A stretch of DNA of 64,000 bases from contig WPIO01000029.1 in NCBI GenBank assembly GCA_009760855.2, forward strand, positions 3,565,501 through 3,629,500, read 5' to 3'. This DNA is from Cristatella mucedo. Its lineage: Eukaryota; Bryozoa; Phylactolaemata; Cristatellidae. This document shows, piece by piece, positions 22,141-33,850 of the stretch. The position numbers and the translations under genes were made by a program. The notes under the pieces were generated by a model, which was not told the DNA's origin, ran no database searches, and saw only the letters and a program-made list of their open reading frames with translations. Numbering within the stretch: position 1 is the stretch's first letter; each line of letters begins with the position of its first letter.

Positions 22141-23223
22141 AAGTTAGGTTAGAGTGATTAATTGCAGCTTTTGGGGGAGATTGCGCAGGGCAGCTCGAGA
22201 CAATGCTAAGAGTAGCAAACATGCAGGGCTTCCGATCCAGTAGGGTTTGGCCTCTTTTGTTAATCACCAATTCACAGACCCTAGCAACAGCAACTGTATC
22301 TAGGAGTGCACTTGAACGGCGATAGTGCAACGATAGTAGGCACGCACGCTCATACCTAACAGGCAGATTACAAACAGTCAGCAAGACTAAAGCTGCTGGC
22401 GGCATGGTTGGGTAGGCAACGCCACATTGGGACTCAGCCGGAAGCTGTGAGCGTTTATATGTCAATTAGCACGTAATTTCTTACGAGCTGCAGTGGAACA
22501 ATAAGCAGATATGTTTTAAACAGGTCTTAGCTGTATAACTGTTCGTATACGATGCTCGCTAGAACTTCGATTTTCGGAAGAGAGCTCTGCAGCGGACCGG
22601 AAGCACTAGCAGCGCTTAGTGTGAGTGGAGGCGTACGAGCCACTCATTCCCTGCAGCCAACGGTGCAGCAGACGAGTAGCTTGGGTAGGAAGGGAGGGAG
22701 GCATGGGAGCTAAGAAAACTTGGTTGCTGGCCACCTGCCAGATCCTGACACCGTGCTGGCATGTCAGTAGCCAGCGAGACAAGCCCAGTGGAACTGCCGG
22801 CCAAGCAGCTAGCTTTGGCGACCCGTGAGAGTGTCGATCGATCTGCCAGCTGAAGTCTGAAGCAGCATCAGACACACTTTGCTGTTCAGTGGACATTCGT
22901 CGTGATCCAAGTGAGCGAGGCATCGCTAGCAGAATCTAGAAAGCCTGAGTGAAGCGGGGAGTGCTGATATTACACCCCTAAGTAGTATTGCACAGTTGAC
23001 ATTCTGGATACATTGTTTTCTTTTTTTGTCCATCGCCTTGAAAATAGACTACACTAACGCTTGCCAATTATACAGCGATTACAGCAATGCCAGGCATGGG
23101 GGTATGTCCTCAATGCATCACTCGGTGACATGGAGCAGAATCTGCCACATGTATGCTGTACATCTTGAAGTGGCTGTTTCCTTGTATCTTGCTGCTGCGG
23201 TGCAATGACAATCCGATTGGCAG
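22141..23223. other. Intron sequence, no exon confirmed
   Basis: Overlapping open frames at 22606-22923 on both strands are GC-richer than their surroundings but have no recognisable domain or phase-compatible splice sites. Confidence 0.35.
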
Positions 23224-23296
23224 AGTAAAGCTCATGAAGCCAGTGAGCTGCTGCAAAAGCTGGAAAAAGTGCTGAATTATTCTAAAAGCTCTGCAC
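23224..23296 (+). CDS. Probable exon of the coiled-coil gene
   Basis: Acceptor GATTGGCAG, then SKAHEASELLQKLEKVLNYS in phase 0, matching the phase-0 end of the 19311 exon. The peptide is amphipathic and would continue the coiled coil. The likely donor is GCAC/GTACCC, leaving phase 1; this donor is weak. I did not find the next phase-1 exon, so either the donor choice is wrong or one or more exons between 23.3 and 31.2 kb were missed. Confidence 0.48.
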
Positions 23297-23689
23297 GTAC
23301 CCTGAGCATAAATCTATACAAAATCTGGCTCTATTTCTTTTATTTGGTCTGTACCTCTTCTTACTTTTTATCACTGTTATTTTAGTCGGGGCAGCAAAGT
23401 TCTATTCTTTTTATCAAATTGGATAGCAATCATTGTTAAAATGTCTTGGCGATTGGTAAGCAATGCATTGATATAGAGACTGCCTAGCCCACCTTCAGGT
23501 AGCACTTCTTATTGTCGTCCATTACTCCGAAGCAGTTGTTAACTGTGAGCTGTCGTTAATTACTGAGTTACTGAAATCTTGCCCTAGCGTGCATATATGG
23601 ATTGGGCTTTGGGCAGCTGTGTGAGCATACCGATTGCAATTGTGCACTGCTTCCGTTGTAGCAGCTGCATGCTTGATCAAAACCACTGA

Positions 23690-24110
23690 ACTGCTGAATC
23701 AGTTTCAGCCTGTTCGTGCCCTCAGGTCCTGTGTGGACAATAAATTAGTTGTCCCATTCCTCCGCTTAAAGACCGTTTGCGATAGAAGCTTTAGCACTGC
23801 AGGTCCTAGACTGTGGAACTTGCTTCCACAATTCTTACGCAACGACAACTACTCTCCTACTGCCAGCTAAGGCACATCCTTTTCAGCGATCTAGAGCTGC
23901 TACTTCTATGCTACTCACTACCTCAACTGCTTTCCTGACTCTGCTATGCTTCCCACTTTTGTTGCGTGAGACGAAGTCTGTTGGATACCGAATGCGTACC
24001 GAAAGCCGCTTAAGCTGTGAGTGCGCTATACAAAACTCTCCTGCGTAACACCCACATGATCTTTATGACTTTGTGGAGTTACAGACGGAGATACATTACA
24101 TTACATTACT
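23690..24110 (+). mobile_element. LINE-B 3' fragment
   Basis: ORF2 C-terminal residues NQFQPVRALRSCVDNKLVV and AGPRLWNLLPQFLRNDN are followed by the LINE-B 3' end (TGACTTTGTGGAGTTACAGA) and a TACATTACATTACATT tail at 24092-24108. The copy is 5'-truncated. Confidence 0.88.
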
Positions 24111-24762
24111 GTCAGAATTGGTCAGCGTTGGTATGCTGCTTAACCGGAAAATATTAGGTCTGTCTGTGTCTGCAGTGGCCTTGATCTGCCAGTGTTGCAT
24201 AGCTAGACCTCACAATCACCACTGGAATTCTTTTCAAGCAGGCATCTGCTGAGCAGCAAGTTGAATGGATTCGTATTAGGGTTAGGCGTAATGCTTTCGT
24301 TAACTCTTCAACCACGGACCGATCCTTTCATTGATTCATGTTCTGAACTGCAAGGCCTATACCTCACTGCGCTGCTGCTGCTACTGGCAGCCTCATTACA
24401 TTTGCACGTCTTCATTGGACAATGCTGCCACCCTCCTCTCTCAGCCTTTACTTAAAGACACAGGCTGATGCTTTTGTTTGAGTATTTTTGGTCCTTACTC
24501 CTTACTTCCACAATTCCCAATTCTGACCTACCTCCGGCATTTTCAGCCTCAGCCATCGGCGATCGGCAATTTGCCATTATGTTGGCTATGATTTCAGAGG
24601 AATTGAAACCCTAACCTGTCATCTTGTGACCAAAACTCTTCAAGCCAGTCACAGGCAATCCCACTTGATAGGCCTGCCACTTTTCATAGTAGATGTCTTA
24701 GCTATGATGCCGTTGGGGGCAGCCTGCTGAGCCCTAGGAATTAATAGTACTTTAAATAAATG
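24111..24762. other. Intron sequence
   Basis: A short candidate exon at 24242 (after AAGCAG) was examined and left uncalled because its phase does not fit. Nothing else is recognised. Confidence 0.4.
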
Positions 24763-24905
24763 CTGGCTGATTCAACAGCCACATTTGTATTGCAGTAGAA
24801 GAACCTTTGAAGGATATTGCAGTGGGCTAAAAAGATTTCTTGCAGTAGAACTCGAGCCCACGGCCTGAGTTGTGAAATGTGATCACTTGACCATTGGGTT
24901 TATCA
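24763..24905 (-). repeat. SINE2 copy, diverged
   Basis: In plus orientation GCTGATTCAACAGCCACATT, TGCAGTAGAAGAACCTTTGA and the tRNA-like head ACTCGAGCCCACGGCCTGAG are the SINE2 reverse complement. Confidence 0.7.
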
Positions 24906-25682
24906 GTTTTGAATGAAACAATAAATGCGTAAAATAAATAAATAATAAAGTAGATTTGACTAAACTACTGTAGACCGACAGGCCACTTAAAAAAGATTGA
25001 GCTACATTCCCTTTTAATTGGAAATCAAGGGTTGAAGCTTGCAGTTATATTATCGAACAGCCACGAATGTGCATCTAACGGTGGCCACTCCAAACGTTCG
25101 TGAAGGACATTAACGACTTCCAGCCTTTAGATGCCAGCTGTTCAGTTCATCAAAGCTTACCACACGTGTACATGATATGGGAAATGATGTTTATCCGGCT
25201 TTTGAAGTCGCCCACAGCCATAGCTTCTAGAAGAGCTAGGGAAACAACATCCACCAAGTGGGCGCTTGGAGCTCGAGTGACCAGGCAAATCTTAATTCAC
25301 TGACTTTGGGATCGCCAGCCTGAGGTCATCGACATATCGAAGCTGTGCAGATGGATACTATAACTGTAAGGAAATCTCAAATACAATTCGGTGCCATACT
25401 GCCCTACCTACAAATTTCAGCCAGCATTGGTTTGGAGGCGCTACTGAAGAAGCAGCTGGGTGTAGATCTGTAAAGGCTGAAGGTGCTTTGGGAGTTTTCT
25501 TTGGTTGCCCACCGAGAAGTAAGCTGAGTAGGTGAGCCATTTGTGGCACCAGGGCAAGGACCAGCTGTTTGTCCGAGCCGATCTCGGCTGCCTCTTGTCT
25601 ATTTTTGGGGAACTGTGCTGCCTTGATACTTGGCCGTTCTCTCTGCATGCCTGCTCAGCAATGTGTACCAAAATAGTAATAA
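24906..25682. other. Intron sequence, no gene seen
   Basis: No exon or identified repeat. Confidence 0.35.
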
Positions 25683-25850
25683 TAACAATAGCAATAGTAA
25701 TGCGAGTAACAATAATAATAAAGCATTTATATGGAACTCTAAGGGAATTAAATTGTAATCACTTTATATGCTGTAAAAGTGCAAGTCAATTGTTTGGTTT
25801 TAACGTGCACAATTTTTAGCACCCGCATGCATGTAAAGGACAATGCTGTC
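25683..25850 (-). mobile_element. Possible LINE-A 3' tail, diverged
   Basis: (AATA)n is followed by AAGCATTTATATGGAACTCT, ACTTTATATGCTGTAAAAGT and CACCCGCATGCATGTAAAGG. These resemble the LINE-A 3' UTR in reverse at low similarity. Confidence 0.45.
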
Positions 25851-26434
25851 GATGCCGTCGTCAGTGATGCTTTATGTGCTTGAAAACTAAGCGATGTGAG
25901 CCTTATGCATGAGATCTTTCTCTAGTTCCCGAGGCCCTCAGCGACCGACTGCTGCAAATTTCGTTGCCAGCCATCGAGTGCCTCGTTGTGTGCAAGCACA
26001 CGTGCACAGTCCGGCCGTGAGAATTGAGGTCTGGCTACTGCCGTGTGTGGTCCCTTTGCAGATCAACACAGTGTATAGCATGAGGATTGCGCAACACCGA
26101 GGAATAAAGATAGCCAAATGTCTGTGCATGTATGCTGTGTAAAACAGCCGTTCCCACGCCTAGCGATGTGGCTATCGTCGTGTGTGGTCGTTCTTGGTGC
26201 CCTCTACTTATGCGCTGAAATTCATTCGACATGCTAAAGACTGTCGCTTGAAAGGTCGCTCACTGCATCAGATGTTGCCATGGGCCCCACACACAAGGCC
26301 CGTGGGCTGCGTGTGCCCTGCCATTGTCAAAGGAGGTTACAATCAAAGCCTGGAGCTCTCTGTGCATGCTTTTCAAGTCCGGTTGTTGCCTCAGCCTTAT
26401 CGTATCATGTGCAGCCGTCGGCAGGCATGCAGCA
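25851..26434. other. Intron sequence, no exon called
   Basis: Overlapping open frames occur on both strands with no domain, so I call nothing. Confidence 0.35.
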
Positions 26435-26585
26435 CCAAGTGCTGCTGCTGCTGCTATTACCACTGCTGCCGATGCTGCCACCGCTGCCGCTGCTTCTGAT
26501 GCTGCTTCTGATACTGCAGCCACTTTTGCTGCTGCTGCTGCTGCCACTGCTGTCACTACTGCTTCTTGCTGCTGCTGCTGCCCCT
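26435..26585. repeat. Imperfect (CTG)n trinucleotide tract
   Basis: About 150 bp of CTG/GCT/CAC trinucleotides. It yields poly-Leu, poly-Ala, poly-Ser and Gln-rich frames on both strands, none with a supported gene context. Confidence 0.9.
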
Positions 26586-27138
26586 CGATCGCTCTGCTGA
26601 ATAAGCTGAATAGGCTGCAGCTGTGAGCACAAGCCGTGCACACAATGCCCAGTGTTAGCCTGCCTTTCTGCCTGCACGAACGTGAGCGGTGGATTTCGCA
26701 GCTTCCCTTTGCCTGTCGCACTGATTGTGCGCACAGCGAGGTGATTGCTGTGTGCAGTGCTTTGCCGTCACGTCGAAAGGCCATGCATCCCTCTTGTTGG
26801 CCTAGTCACAGTACTTTCACGAGACGTAATGAGCATGCAGGCTGTAGCTAAACATTGGCCTGATGTCCCTAAGCTAGCCCTCAAAGAATGCTGACTGCAC
26901 CATGGTCTCGGCTTTTGCAGTGCCCTGTGCCATCTGGCAGCAACTTGAGCCTGGGTACATAGGCTTAGGTTGGCTGATAGGCAGCCGATAAAGGCAGACC
27001 TGGTCTGGCCTTGGCACCCAAAGAGAAAGCTTGAAATGTGTGTCATACACCGGCACCACCTTTTGGCTGCCGGAGCTTGGATGTCGGAATACGACACGTT
27101 CGTTTACTGAGGATGCTGGGGTAAAGCGATACTTGTAT
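26586..27138. other. Intron sequence, no gene seen
   Basis: There are open frames on both strands but no recognisable protein. Confidence 0.35.
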
Positions 27139-27300
27139 TGCCGAGCTGGTTTGGTCCAGCGGTTAAGGTGCTCGCCCCGATTAAGGTCTGGCTGAGGTCG
27201 TGGGCTCGAGTCCCGAGGCATATGTGAAGCACCTGAATAGAGATTAAGTTCTCGTGTGGCGTTATAAAAATGAATATATTTATATTATTTTTTGAAGCAT
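27139..27300 (+). repeat. SINE1, tRNA-derived, with LINE-A-like tail
   Basis: The tRNA-like head is GAGCTGGTTTGGTCCAGCGG (box A) and GTGGGCTCGAGTCCCGAGGC (box B). A short body follows, then the end GAATAGAGATTAAGTTCTCG and TGGCGTTATAAAAATGAATA with an AT-rich tail. The 3' end resembles the LINE-A terminus. A second copy lies at 29675; reverse copies lie at 34922 and 44427. Confidence 0.82.
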
Positions 27301-27396
27301 TGAGCTAACCAGCACATACCTGGCAGCTAGTGGGCGACTCTAGACATGTGTGCTTGCTATGCCGTCAGTGTGGGCATACTAATAATAATGGTGATA

Positions 27397-27870
27397 ATAT
27401 TTATAATAATTATTATTATCTTTACCTTTGCTGATAAGTATGTCATGAATTAAATCTCTTTCTTGGCACTTTAAATACGCTGAAACCTATTACAAAATAT
27501 TTAGCGAGTATAAGCTCTCAAACTCTAATTCTCGTGGACCGAGCATATCCTGTGAGGAACTGGTGGGTTCTTAGCTTCTTTTTAAAGATCGTCAAGTCGT
27601 GGGATGTCGTGACTTCAGTCGGGAGTGAGTTTTGAGCTTAGGTAGCATGCGAACTGAAGGCACGTTCTCAGTTTAACGACTCTTAATTCAGTAGAACAGG
27701 TGGTGCGGTGAAAAACCTGATAGTTCGGATATTAAGGGTGGAACAAGAGAAAGAAGGGAGCTAAAAGTGAGTGCGACAGAAATTGGAAGTCGATACAGGT
27801 CGCTGCTTGACTGGGGAGTCAATACAGGTCGATGAGAAGCAGGGCTGTCATGTGGCATTTGTGATGCTCC
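27397..27870 (-). mobile_element. LINE-A 3' fragment, divergent
   Basis: In plus orientation ATTAAATCTCTTTCTTGGCA, TCTTTTTAAAGATCGTCAAG and GTCGGGAGTGAGTTTTGAGC parallel the reverse of the LINE-A C-terminus and 3' UTR. It is too diverged to translate cleanly. Confidence 0.6.
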
Positions 27871-28324
27871 TAGCATGCAAATCTAGCTGGAGAGTTTTTG
27901 AAACAATTAAGCCTCTTATTTCACTGGCAATAAGACCTGCGCATAGTGAGTTACAGTAGTCAGTAGATGGGATGTCGAAAAATGCCTGGGCGAGCCTGGC
28001 TTCGTGATCCTAGGGTAGGCAGGCTTTGGCACTCCTGCCAAACGATACCAATATAAACATGCTGCTGAGATCTTAAATTCTAAAACATGGAAGAGAAGGA
28101 GGAGAACCTAAATAGGCACCTGGAATGGATTACGTGATTGGACTTTGGTGTCTGGTCTTAGAAATCATGTAGTTTCAACTTCCGAAAATGACGTGGCCTG
28201 TCACTTAATTACTGAGGATGACACGACATCTCATTATTTCTCGTTAGTGCGAAGCAATCCCTGACCCATGCCAATCTCTCTAGCAGCTCAGTGCGTTTTC
28301 CTTGGTGCTACTAACTTCCTCAAT
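27871..28324. other. Intron sequence
   Basis: Part of this may belong to the flanking LINE-A copies, but I could not align it by eye. Confidence 0.35.
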
Positions 28325-28690
28325 CTGCAGGTAGGCTTGTCTGTCGTGAGCGTCGCAGTTGCCACATTACTCCACTCATCGCCGACCTGCACTGGCTACC
28401 AGTCAAGCAACGGATTGACTTCAAGGTTTTGTTGCTCACTTTTAGGTCCCTTCATTCTATTGCTCCAGCTTATCTCTCCGACATACTCCCCCATCAGGCC
28501 AAGCATCGTTACCACACACTTTTCGGAATCCAACAGTCTAGAAATACCTCGTACAAACCTCAAATCCTTTGGAGACCGTGCATTTAGTTCGTATGCTCCC
28601 AAAGCCTGGAACTCCCTCCCGACCTGCGTCAGAACATCCCCTGACCTGACCACATTTAAAGGGAACTTATCGTTATACATAGTCATACTG
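28325..28690 (+). mobile_element. LINE-A ORF2 C-terminal fragment
   Basis: It encodes the CHITPLIADLHWLPVKQRID-type segment in shifting frames, then GDRAFSSYAPKAWNSLPTCV and RTSPDLTTFKGNLS. It is truncated at both ends and lacks the usual 3' UTR. Confidence 0.82.
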
Positions 28691-29674
28691 GCGATAGAAC
28701 TAGCCACGTGATTGACGAATGAGTTCAGCAGAGTAATTCCATACACAATTATAGCATTATTGTGTTCTTAAGACAAATCGGTAGTCGAGCGAGTCCCCGT
28801 GTGAGTGACTGTGCTAATCGAAGCAGTAAAATACTTTTGAATCTGGTCAGGGGGAGCTAATAACAGGGTTTTAATCAATATTAGTCAGTCAGCAGCAGCA
28901 CAAAGGCCTTTGGCTCTCCAGCATAATGGCCTGCTTCCTAATCGCATGGCAGCAACCAATAGCCAGGCATTCAGCATTGCTGCCCATGACAATTTACTTC
29001 ATACACAGTCACAAGGGCTTTGACATTATCATTCAAGACTCTTCACTGCAAGTGCTGTGCAGCAGCAGCAGTGCCGGCTAGGCTGAAGAGGGCGTGGGTT
29101 GGGGTATGACAGACTGCTGTTTTGTCTAGAAATGCCTTGCCTTTGAGGCTGCCACGATTGCAGCAAAGTACTGGTGGGAGATTTGTAAATCCGGGAGATA
29201 CCTGTTATTGGGCATTGCAGGGTGTGATTCGGAGCATGCAGTTTGTAGTGGGTATGTGGCAGTTCCCGGTGGCTCCTCAGCTTTGGGCTGGTGATCTCGC
29301 GAATGCTCCGATCGCTAACATCAGATCTGGAAGCACAGCACTGTTGTCCATGCTGATATCGTGCAGGACGATGGGGCGCTTGCTCATGTTCGTGTCGTGC
29401 CCATCAGAATGTTGCTGCTCAGCCAGCGACTTATAAGGCCGTTTCAGGTTTCAAGGTAAGGCTGGTTGAGGTTTCAATAGCCAGCAAATACAGCCCTAAA
29501 GGACATTCCTAAAGATGTTAATCTGTGAAAGGCAAATTATTGCAAACAGTGCTTTTTATTGTACAGGATGCAGCATTGCTTTACAATTCGTTGGTAGTAT
29601 TTTTTTTTACAAGAAACACGGATGCCAGGAAATGTGCACCTCTTAAGCATGTTTTACCCGTGCACTGTTTATAT
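28691..29674. other. Intron sequence, no exon called
   Basis: A plus-strand frame at 29122-29436 (104 codons) has no recognised domain and no coiled-coil character. I cannot tie it to the host gene. Confidence 0.35.
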
Positions 29675-29790
29675 ATAGTCGTGGGCTCGAGCCCCGAGGC
29701 ATATGTGAAGCGCCTGAATAGAGATTAAGTTCTCTTGGAGCGCTATATAAATGAATTATATTGTTGTTATTATATTATTATATTATATAG
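29675..29790 (+). repeat. SINE1 copy, head-truncated
   Basis: Box B region GTCGTGGGCTCGAGCCCCGA, then GCGCCTGAATAGAGATTAAG, TTCTCTTGGAGCGCTATATA and AATGAATTATATTG. This copy gives the clearest view of the tail shared with LINE-A. Confidence 0.85.
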
Positions 29791-29807
29791 TATGCACTGC
29801 CATATAC

Positions 29808-29950
29808 AGTTTAGCTGATTCAACAACCTCATTTATATATTGGCAGATGAGTCTTAACGGCAACCACCACTGTCTCTTGCAGTAGGACTCGAACCCACGA
29901 CCTGGGTCGTAAAGAGCTCTCACCTTATCCCTGGCATTTGTGGCCAGCAA
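29808..29950 (-). repeat. SINE2 copy
   Basis: In plus orientation GCTGATTCAACAACCTCATT, TGAGTCTTAACGGCAACCAC and TGCAGTAGGACTCGAACCCA (box B reversed) are followed by CGACCTGGGTCGT. Confidence 0.82.
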
Positions 29951-31232
29951 CAATTGACAGTACGTGACAAGGCCATTTTAGTTATACTGGGATGTGATTT
30001 CTGGGACTCTAAACCCCATCGTGTCGAAGGTTGAGGAATCAACCCCTATGGATGACTGGATCAATATCTTTTCTTCCTGTCCAATGCTATTCCACTGGCT
30101 ATGGGAGTCGTTATAGTGCCGTATGTGTAAATCTGCCGACAGTTAGGTTACGTCCATGTTTACAATGCACAAGCCAGCAAGCGATTCACAAGCATGCTTG
30201 GAGTGTGCCATAATTCACTCTGAGACACTATGCAATGCAAGACATAATGAGCAGTAAGTCCTACGTGCCAGCAGACGTTATCTGCATTTTTAAAAAGATA
30301 ATCGTTATGCCTGTAGCAACCCGATGCCGTGTCATGCAGTGCAGTAACAGTAGCTAGCGCTAACGGGGACATCTTAATTGCAGCAAAGAAAACTAAAAAA
30401 AAGTACAGGTAAACGTTGGTTGATTCCGAAACTTGGTTTGCATTGTAGTGCAAGCGCCTCAGCTGTTGTTTCCCACTTGCAGCTGGCAATCTACCTTTGT
30501 TGCCGGCTGCAGGACAGTGACCCACGACTTCAGAGGAAATGCCAGTGGCTTACCCTTGGCGGCTAAGCCGCGAGGTCTGCACATTACCTCCTAAGCTGTA
30601 AAAGCCACTAACTCAAGTTTGTGGGCATGACGGTCAAGCTGGCTATGGCCATTTAATAGTTGAAATGATGCCGACTGCAGGAATTGAGTTTGCAATGCAA
30701 GCGTTGGCAATATGTGTTGTCGTCAAGTGATTTTCAGAATCTAGATCATAGCATTGAGTTTCACTGCTCGTCGGCTGTAGCTCGATAACGTTATGGCATC
30801 CACAATGCACGCATACTGCACTGTCTAGATCCTCAAGATTGGCTGAGAAGCGCTACCTGCCGTGGCGTTTTGGCATGATTGAGTAACTGAAATAAGCGCT
30901 GGCCTGCCCTGGTGGCTAGGACCGTCCGTGAGAAAGTCGAGCTGTCGAGCCGCTGCTCATATGCACAGCTCGTTGCTCTGCAAACAGGGAAATCGCTTCT
31001 AACCTTTTTTACCTATGAACAGTTTCGCTGGTGCACAGTGCGCCTCATGCACTTTGTTCGCAAGCCACACCCATATCAGGCACTTTTTCGGCACGCACAC
31101 GAATGCTCTCTCCTCGGATTGAAGATCGGTCGGCGAACGCTCGCGCGGTGCTCCTCTGTGCGCATTCATCGACGCTCGGCTGCACGCATCGCACAGGGCG
31201 AGAGCGCTCCACGTCAGCATCGGCTCTTGCAG
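29951..31232. other. Intron sequence, no exon confirmed
   Basis: One or more exons joining 23296 (phase 1) to 31233 (phase 0) are expected somewhere in 23.3-31.2 kb, but I found none with convincing splice sites and coiled-coil composition. Confidence 0.35.
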
Positions 31233-31391
31233 GAAGCCAAATACAAGGAGCTGTACGAGGCCGAGCAGGCAGCGCACGAGACCACGAAGGAGCAGCTCTC
31301 TTCAGCCCTGGCTGCCGTCGACGAAAAAGATCGAAGCATCGTCTTTGGGCGGCAACGTCATGCCGAAGAAATGGGGGCCTTGCGACTTCAG
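31233..31391 (+). CDS. Unidentified coiled-coil protein, exon
   Basis: The acceptor is CGGCTCTTGCAG. The exon is 159 nt (53 codons), phase 0 at both ends if the donor is CAG/GTCGGC. It encodes EAKYKELYEAEQAAHETTKE, then QLSSALAAVDEKDRSIVFGR and QRHAEEMGALRLQ, a clear helical coiled-coil composition. The donor is not a strong consensus. The frame stays open for some distance into an Ala/Gly- and CAG-rich stretch, so the exon could end later. Its phase-0 end fits the 32408 exon. Confidence 0.75.
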
Positions 31392-32407
31392 GTCGGCCAT
31401 GCAGCGGCGGTGCTGGCAGCCGAAGCAGCAGGGCCTCTCGAGAGCAGCAGCAGCAGCTGCTGCTGCTGCCCAACACGATTGAGGCTCCATTCCGGGTGGG
31501 GCCGCCTACCAGGGCAGCTGCCACTGGTCGGGGCAGTTGAGCAACCTCATGCTCGGCTGCTTGCCAGCAGCAGCAGGCGCAGCAGCAGTCTGCCAAGCTT
31601 ATGCGCCACCTGACATCAGCCCGTCTGTTCTCGACCAATCATTGGGGCGCTTTTTCAAAATGGCTGCAGTCTCTTAATTTTTCCTGCAGTCGTTTCCGTG
31701 TGATCGATCAGCTCTTTTCTTGCCAGTGATGACGTTGCTCTTGCTGAGTGGCCCTTCTCACGAGTCGAAGGCATTTCAGCCACCGATGTTGCTGCCGTGA
31801 ATATGTGTTTTTGCCTATGCTGACCACCCTTGCCATCTGGGTAGCACAAGTAAAAAACGTCAAGTGACAGAATTATAACCTTGTTTCACCCGAGAAATCT
31901 CTTTTCTTGTCACGTGGGCAATGTATATGTAAAGCATAGCAGCAGGACATAGCAGCTCCACTTTATTAGCTGAAACCCTGATGACCGATGCTGAGGAGAT
32001 GATGACCAGGGTGTGGTGTATGCCTGCCACGAGGTGACTACTGCTGCCCGAATGGTGCTAGTGGTGCATGGGTGAATAACTGACAAGCAAAAAGTCAAGA
32101 TGAGCATTATATGCAATGCTTTGATGAGCAGTGGTTTGGGAAAGACATGCAAAGCACCCAACCAGTGGTCCATCTGGCGGGGTTGTGCCACCACAGTGCG
32201 ACATCGGGCTGCATGAGATTGCATGGATGATACGCATCGTCTGGTGTTGTTGCACCTCATGCACCTTATGCTTTTATTTCAAGGCTGGGCCAGACTAGGG
32301 GGAGCACACACCGGAAATAGCTAAGTCTGGGACTGCCCGATCCAGCAGCTGCAGTGCGATAGTCGAGCCCGCCTCCATCAGACGAGCCCTGCCCGTTCTC
32401 ATTGTAG
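31392..32407 (+). other. Intron of the coiled-coil gene
   Basis: It begins with a (CAG)n/(CTG)n tract at 31441-31470 that yields long frames on both strands. No repeat family copy was recognised. Confidence 0.55.
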
Positions 32408-32523
32408 ACTGACAAAATGCTTGCCGATCTTCGCGACGTAAAGGATAAAGAGATTGCAGTCAGGGACGAGAAAATCAAGAAAATGAAAGCTCAAATGGCT
32501 GATGCGTTCACCGGAAACTCCTG
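32408..32523 (+). CDS. Unidentified coiled-coil protein, exon
   Basis: This is a 116-nt exon. The acceptor CTCATTGTAG lies before 32408 and the donor TCCTG/GTTAGC follows 32523, leaving phase 2. It encodes TDKMLADLRDVKDKEIAVRD, then EKIKKMKAQMADAFTGNS, which is strongly charged and coiled-coil-like. The TG left over joins the G at 32640 to make Trp, so the two exons confirm each other. Confidence 0.8.
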
Positions 32524-32639
32524 GTTAGCATACAGGATCGCATTGCAGGCCCATTTGTTCATGTTTCTGTCGGCTGCTGCTATATAGGCCAGAAGCTAGT
32601 GGCCTGGCAGCCGGCATGAGCTGCTGCTGCTGGTTTCAG

Positions 32640-32745
32640 GGAAAGGCAGCAGCAGCTTGAGAGTCTTACAAAAGAGCTCAGCAAAACCCAGGACGAGGTT
32701 GACTCACTTCGTCAGAAGCTTCGAGTCGGGGGCGACAAGGTGTCG
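32640..32745 (+). CDS. Unidentified coiled-coil protein, exon
   Basis: The acceptor is CTGGTTTCAG. The exon is 106 nt and the donor is TCG/GTAAGC, a strong consensus. After completing the split Trp it encodes ERQQQLESLTKELSKTQDEV and DSLRQKLRVGGDKVS, continuing the coiled coil. It ends in phase 0 and fits the terminal exon. Confidence 0.82.
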
Positions 32746-33330
32746 GTAAGCAAACCGCTGTTTCTTCCAGAAGCTCGTTAGGATTGCATGCTCCTTGGTG
32801 TTGTTTATATACATCCCTTAAATTTTGTCTGCATTGAACGGAATCACTGGAACTGTTTCCACGTGATTTGAATACATGCTTATGCCCATGAAAAATCACA
32901 AGAAATTTTAGTGTTGCATTATAATCCGGCCGGAATGTCTTCTGACCTAGTGGTAAGCCCTGTCTAGCTGGCGAGCCTGCCAAGCTTAGAGTTCTTAGTT
33001 AATGGAGCAAAATCTATGCGAAAGAAAACGAAAACGCATTTCAAAATCATGTTTATTATTTTTTCTTTAGAATAAAGCTAAATTTAATTGTATTAAATAT
33101 ATTCGTCTGAGCCGGGTAGTGAATCGGCATTGAGTTGCTTGTACAGAAGGTAAGTACGTGCTGACCATTTTTGAATTTATATTAACCATTTCGTATGTCC
33201 TAGAGAAAAATCATGGGCAGAAGCAGCAGTGGCCTGCCCTTGTAGAGGTTTTTTCTGGCATGCTTCATCTGCAGTATGCCATGACACACCGCAGTGCCCT
33301 TGCAGCTGGCTCGCTTCTCGGGGGGGGGCA

Positions 33331-33590
<260 letters not shown>

Positions 33591-33640
33591 AGGCAAGCGC
33601 GGCTGCTTTTAATCAGCCGGCGCGACACTCATCCACTCAG

Positions 33641-33850
33641 GTGCCTGTGCCGGCAGCCACTCTGTGCGACAACTGTAACCAGCTGATGGGTCGCCTAGAG
33701 AGGAAGGACAAGGTGCTCAAAGAGAGAGAGCGCAGCCTGGAGGAGGCGACGACGCTGTGCAGCTCACTCAAGAAGCAGCTCAAGGACAAGGACGATCAGC
33801 TGAAGCAGTGGACCAGCATGCAGGGTCGCGTGCTCATCTTCCCCAAGTGA
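33641..33850 (+). CDS. Unidentified coiled-coil protein, terminal exon
   Basis: Acceptor CATCCACTCAG, then 69 codons and a TGA stop at 33848-33850. It encodes VPVPAATLCDNCNQLMGRLE with a CxxC pair. A third coiled-coil block follows (KERERSLEEATTLC, LKKQLKDKDDQLKQW), and the C-terminus is TSMQGRVLIFPK. It enters in phase 0 as required. An AATAAA lies 743 bp downstream at 34593-34598 and could be the poly(A) signal. The CDNC pair has no partner pair, so it is not an obvious zinc site. Confidence 0.8.
   Translation: MPVPAATLCDNCNQLMGRLERKDKVLKERERSLEEATTLCSSLKKQLKDKDDQLKQWTSMQGRVLIFPK

Noticed and set aside
24242-24273. Candidate coiled-coil exon (ASAEQQVEWIR) after AAGCAG
   Set aside because: It needs phase 0, but the preceding candidate exon ends in phase 1. 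It is only about 11 codons and the donor is weak.
26260-26784. Poly-Leu, poly-Ala and Gln-rich frames (up to 174 codons)
   Set aside because: Imperfect CTG repeats open in several frames on both strands. No splice context or domain supports a polyQ or polyA protein.
30912-31232. Upstream part of the 233-codon plus frame and the 197-codon minus frame
   Set aside because: Only 31233-31391 has coiled-coil composition and a clean acceptor. The remainder is GC- and CAG-rich read-through.
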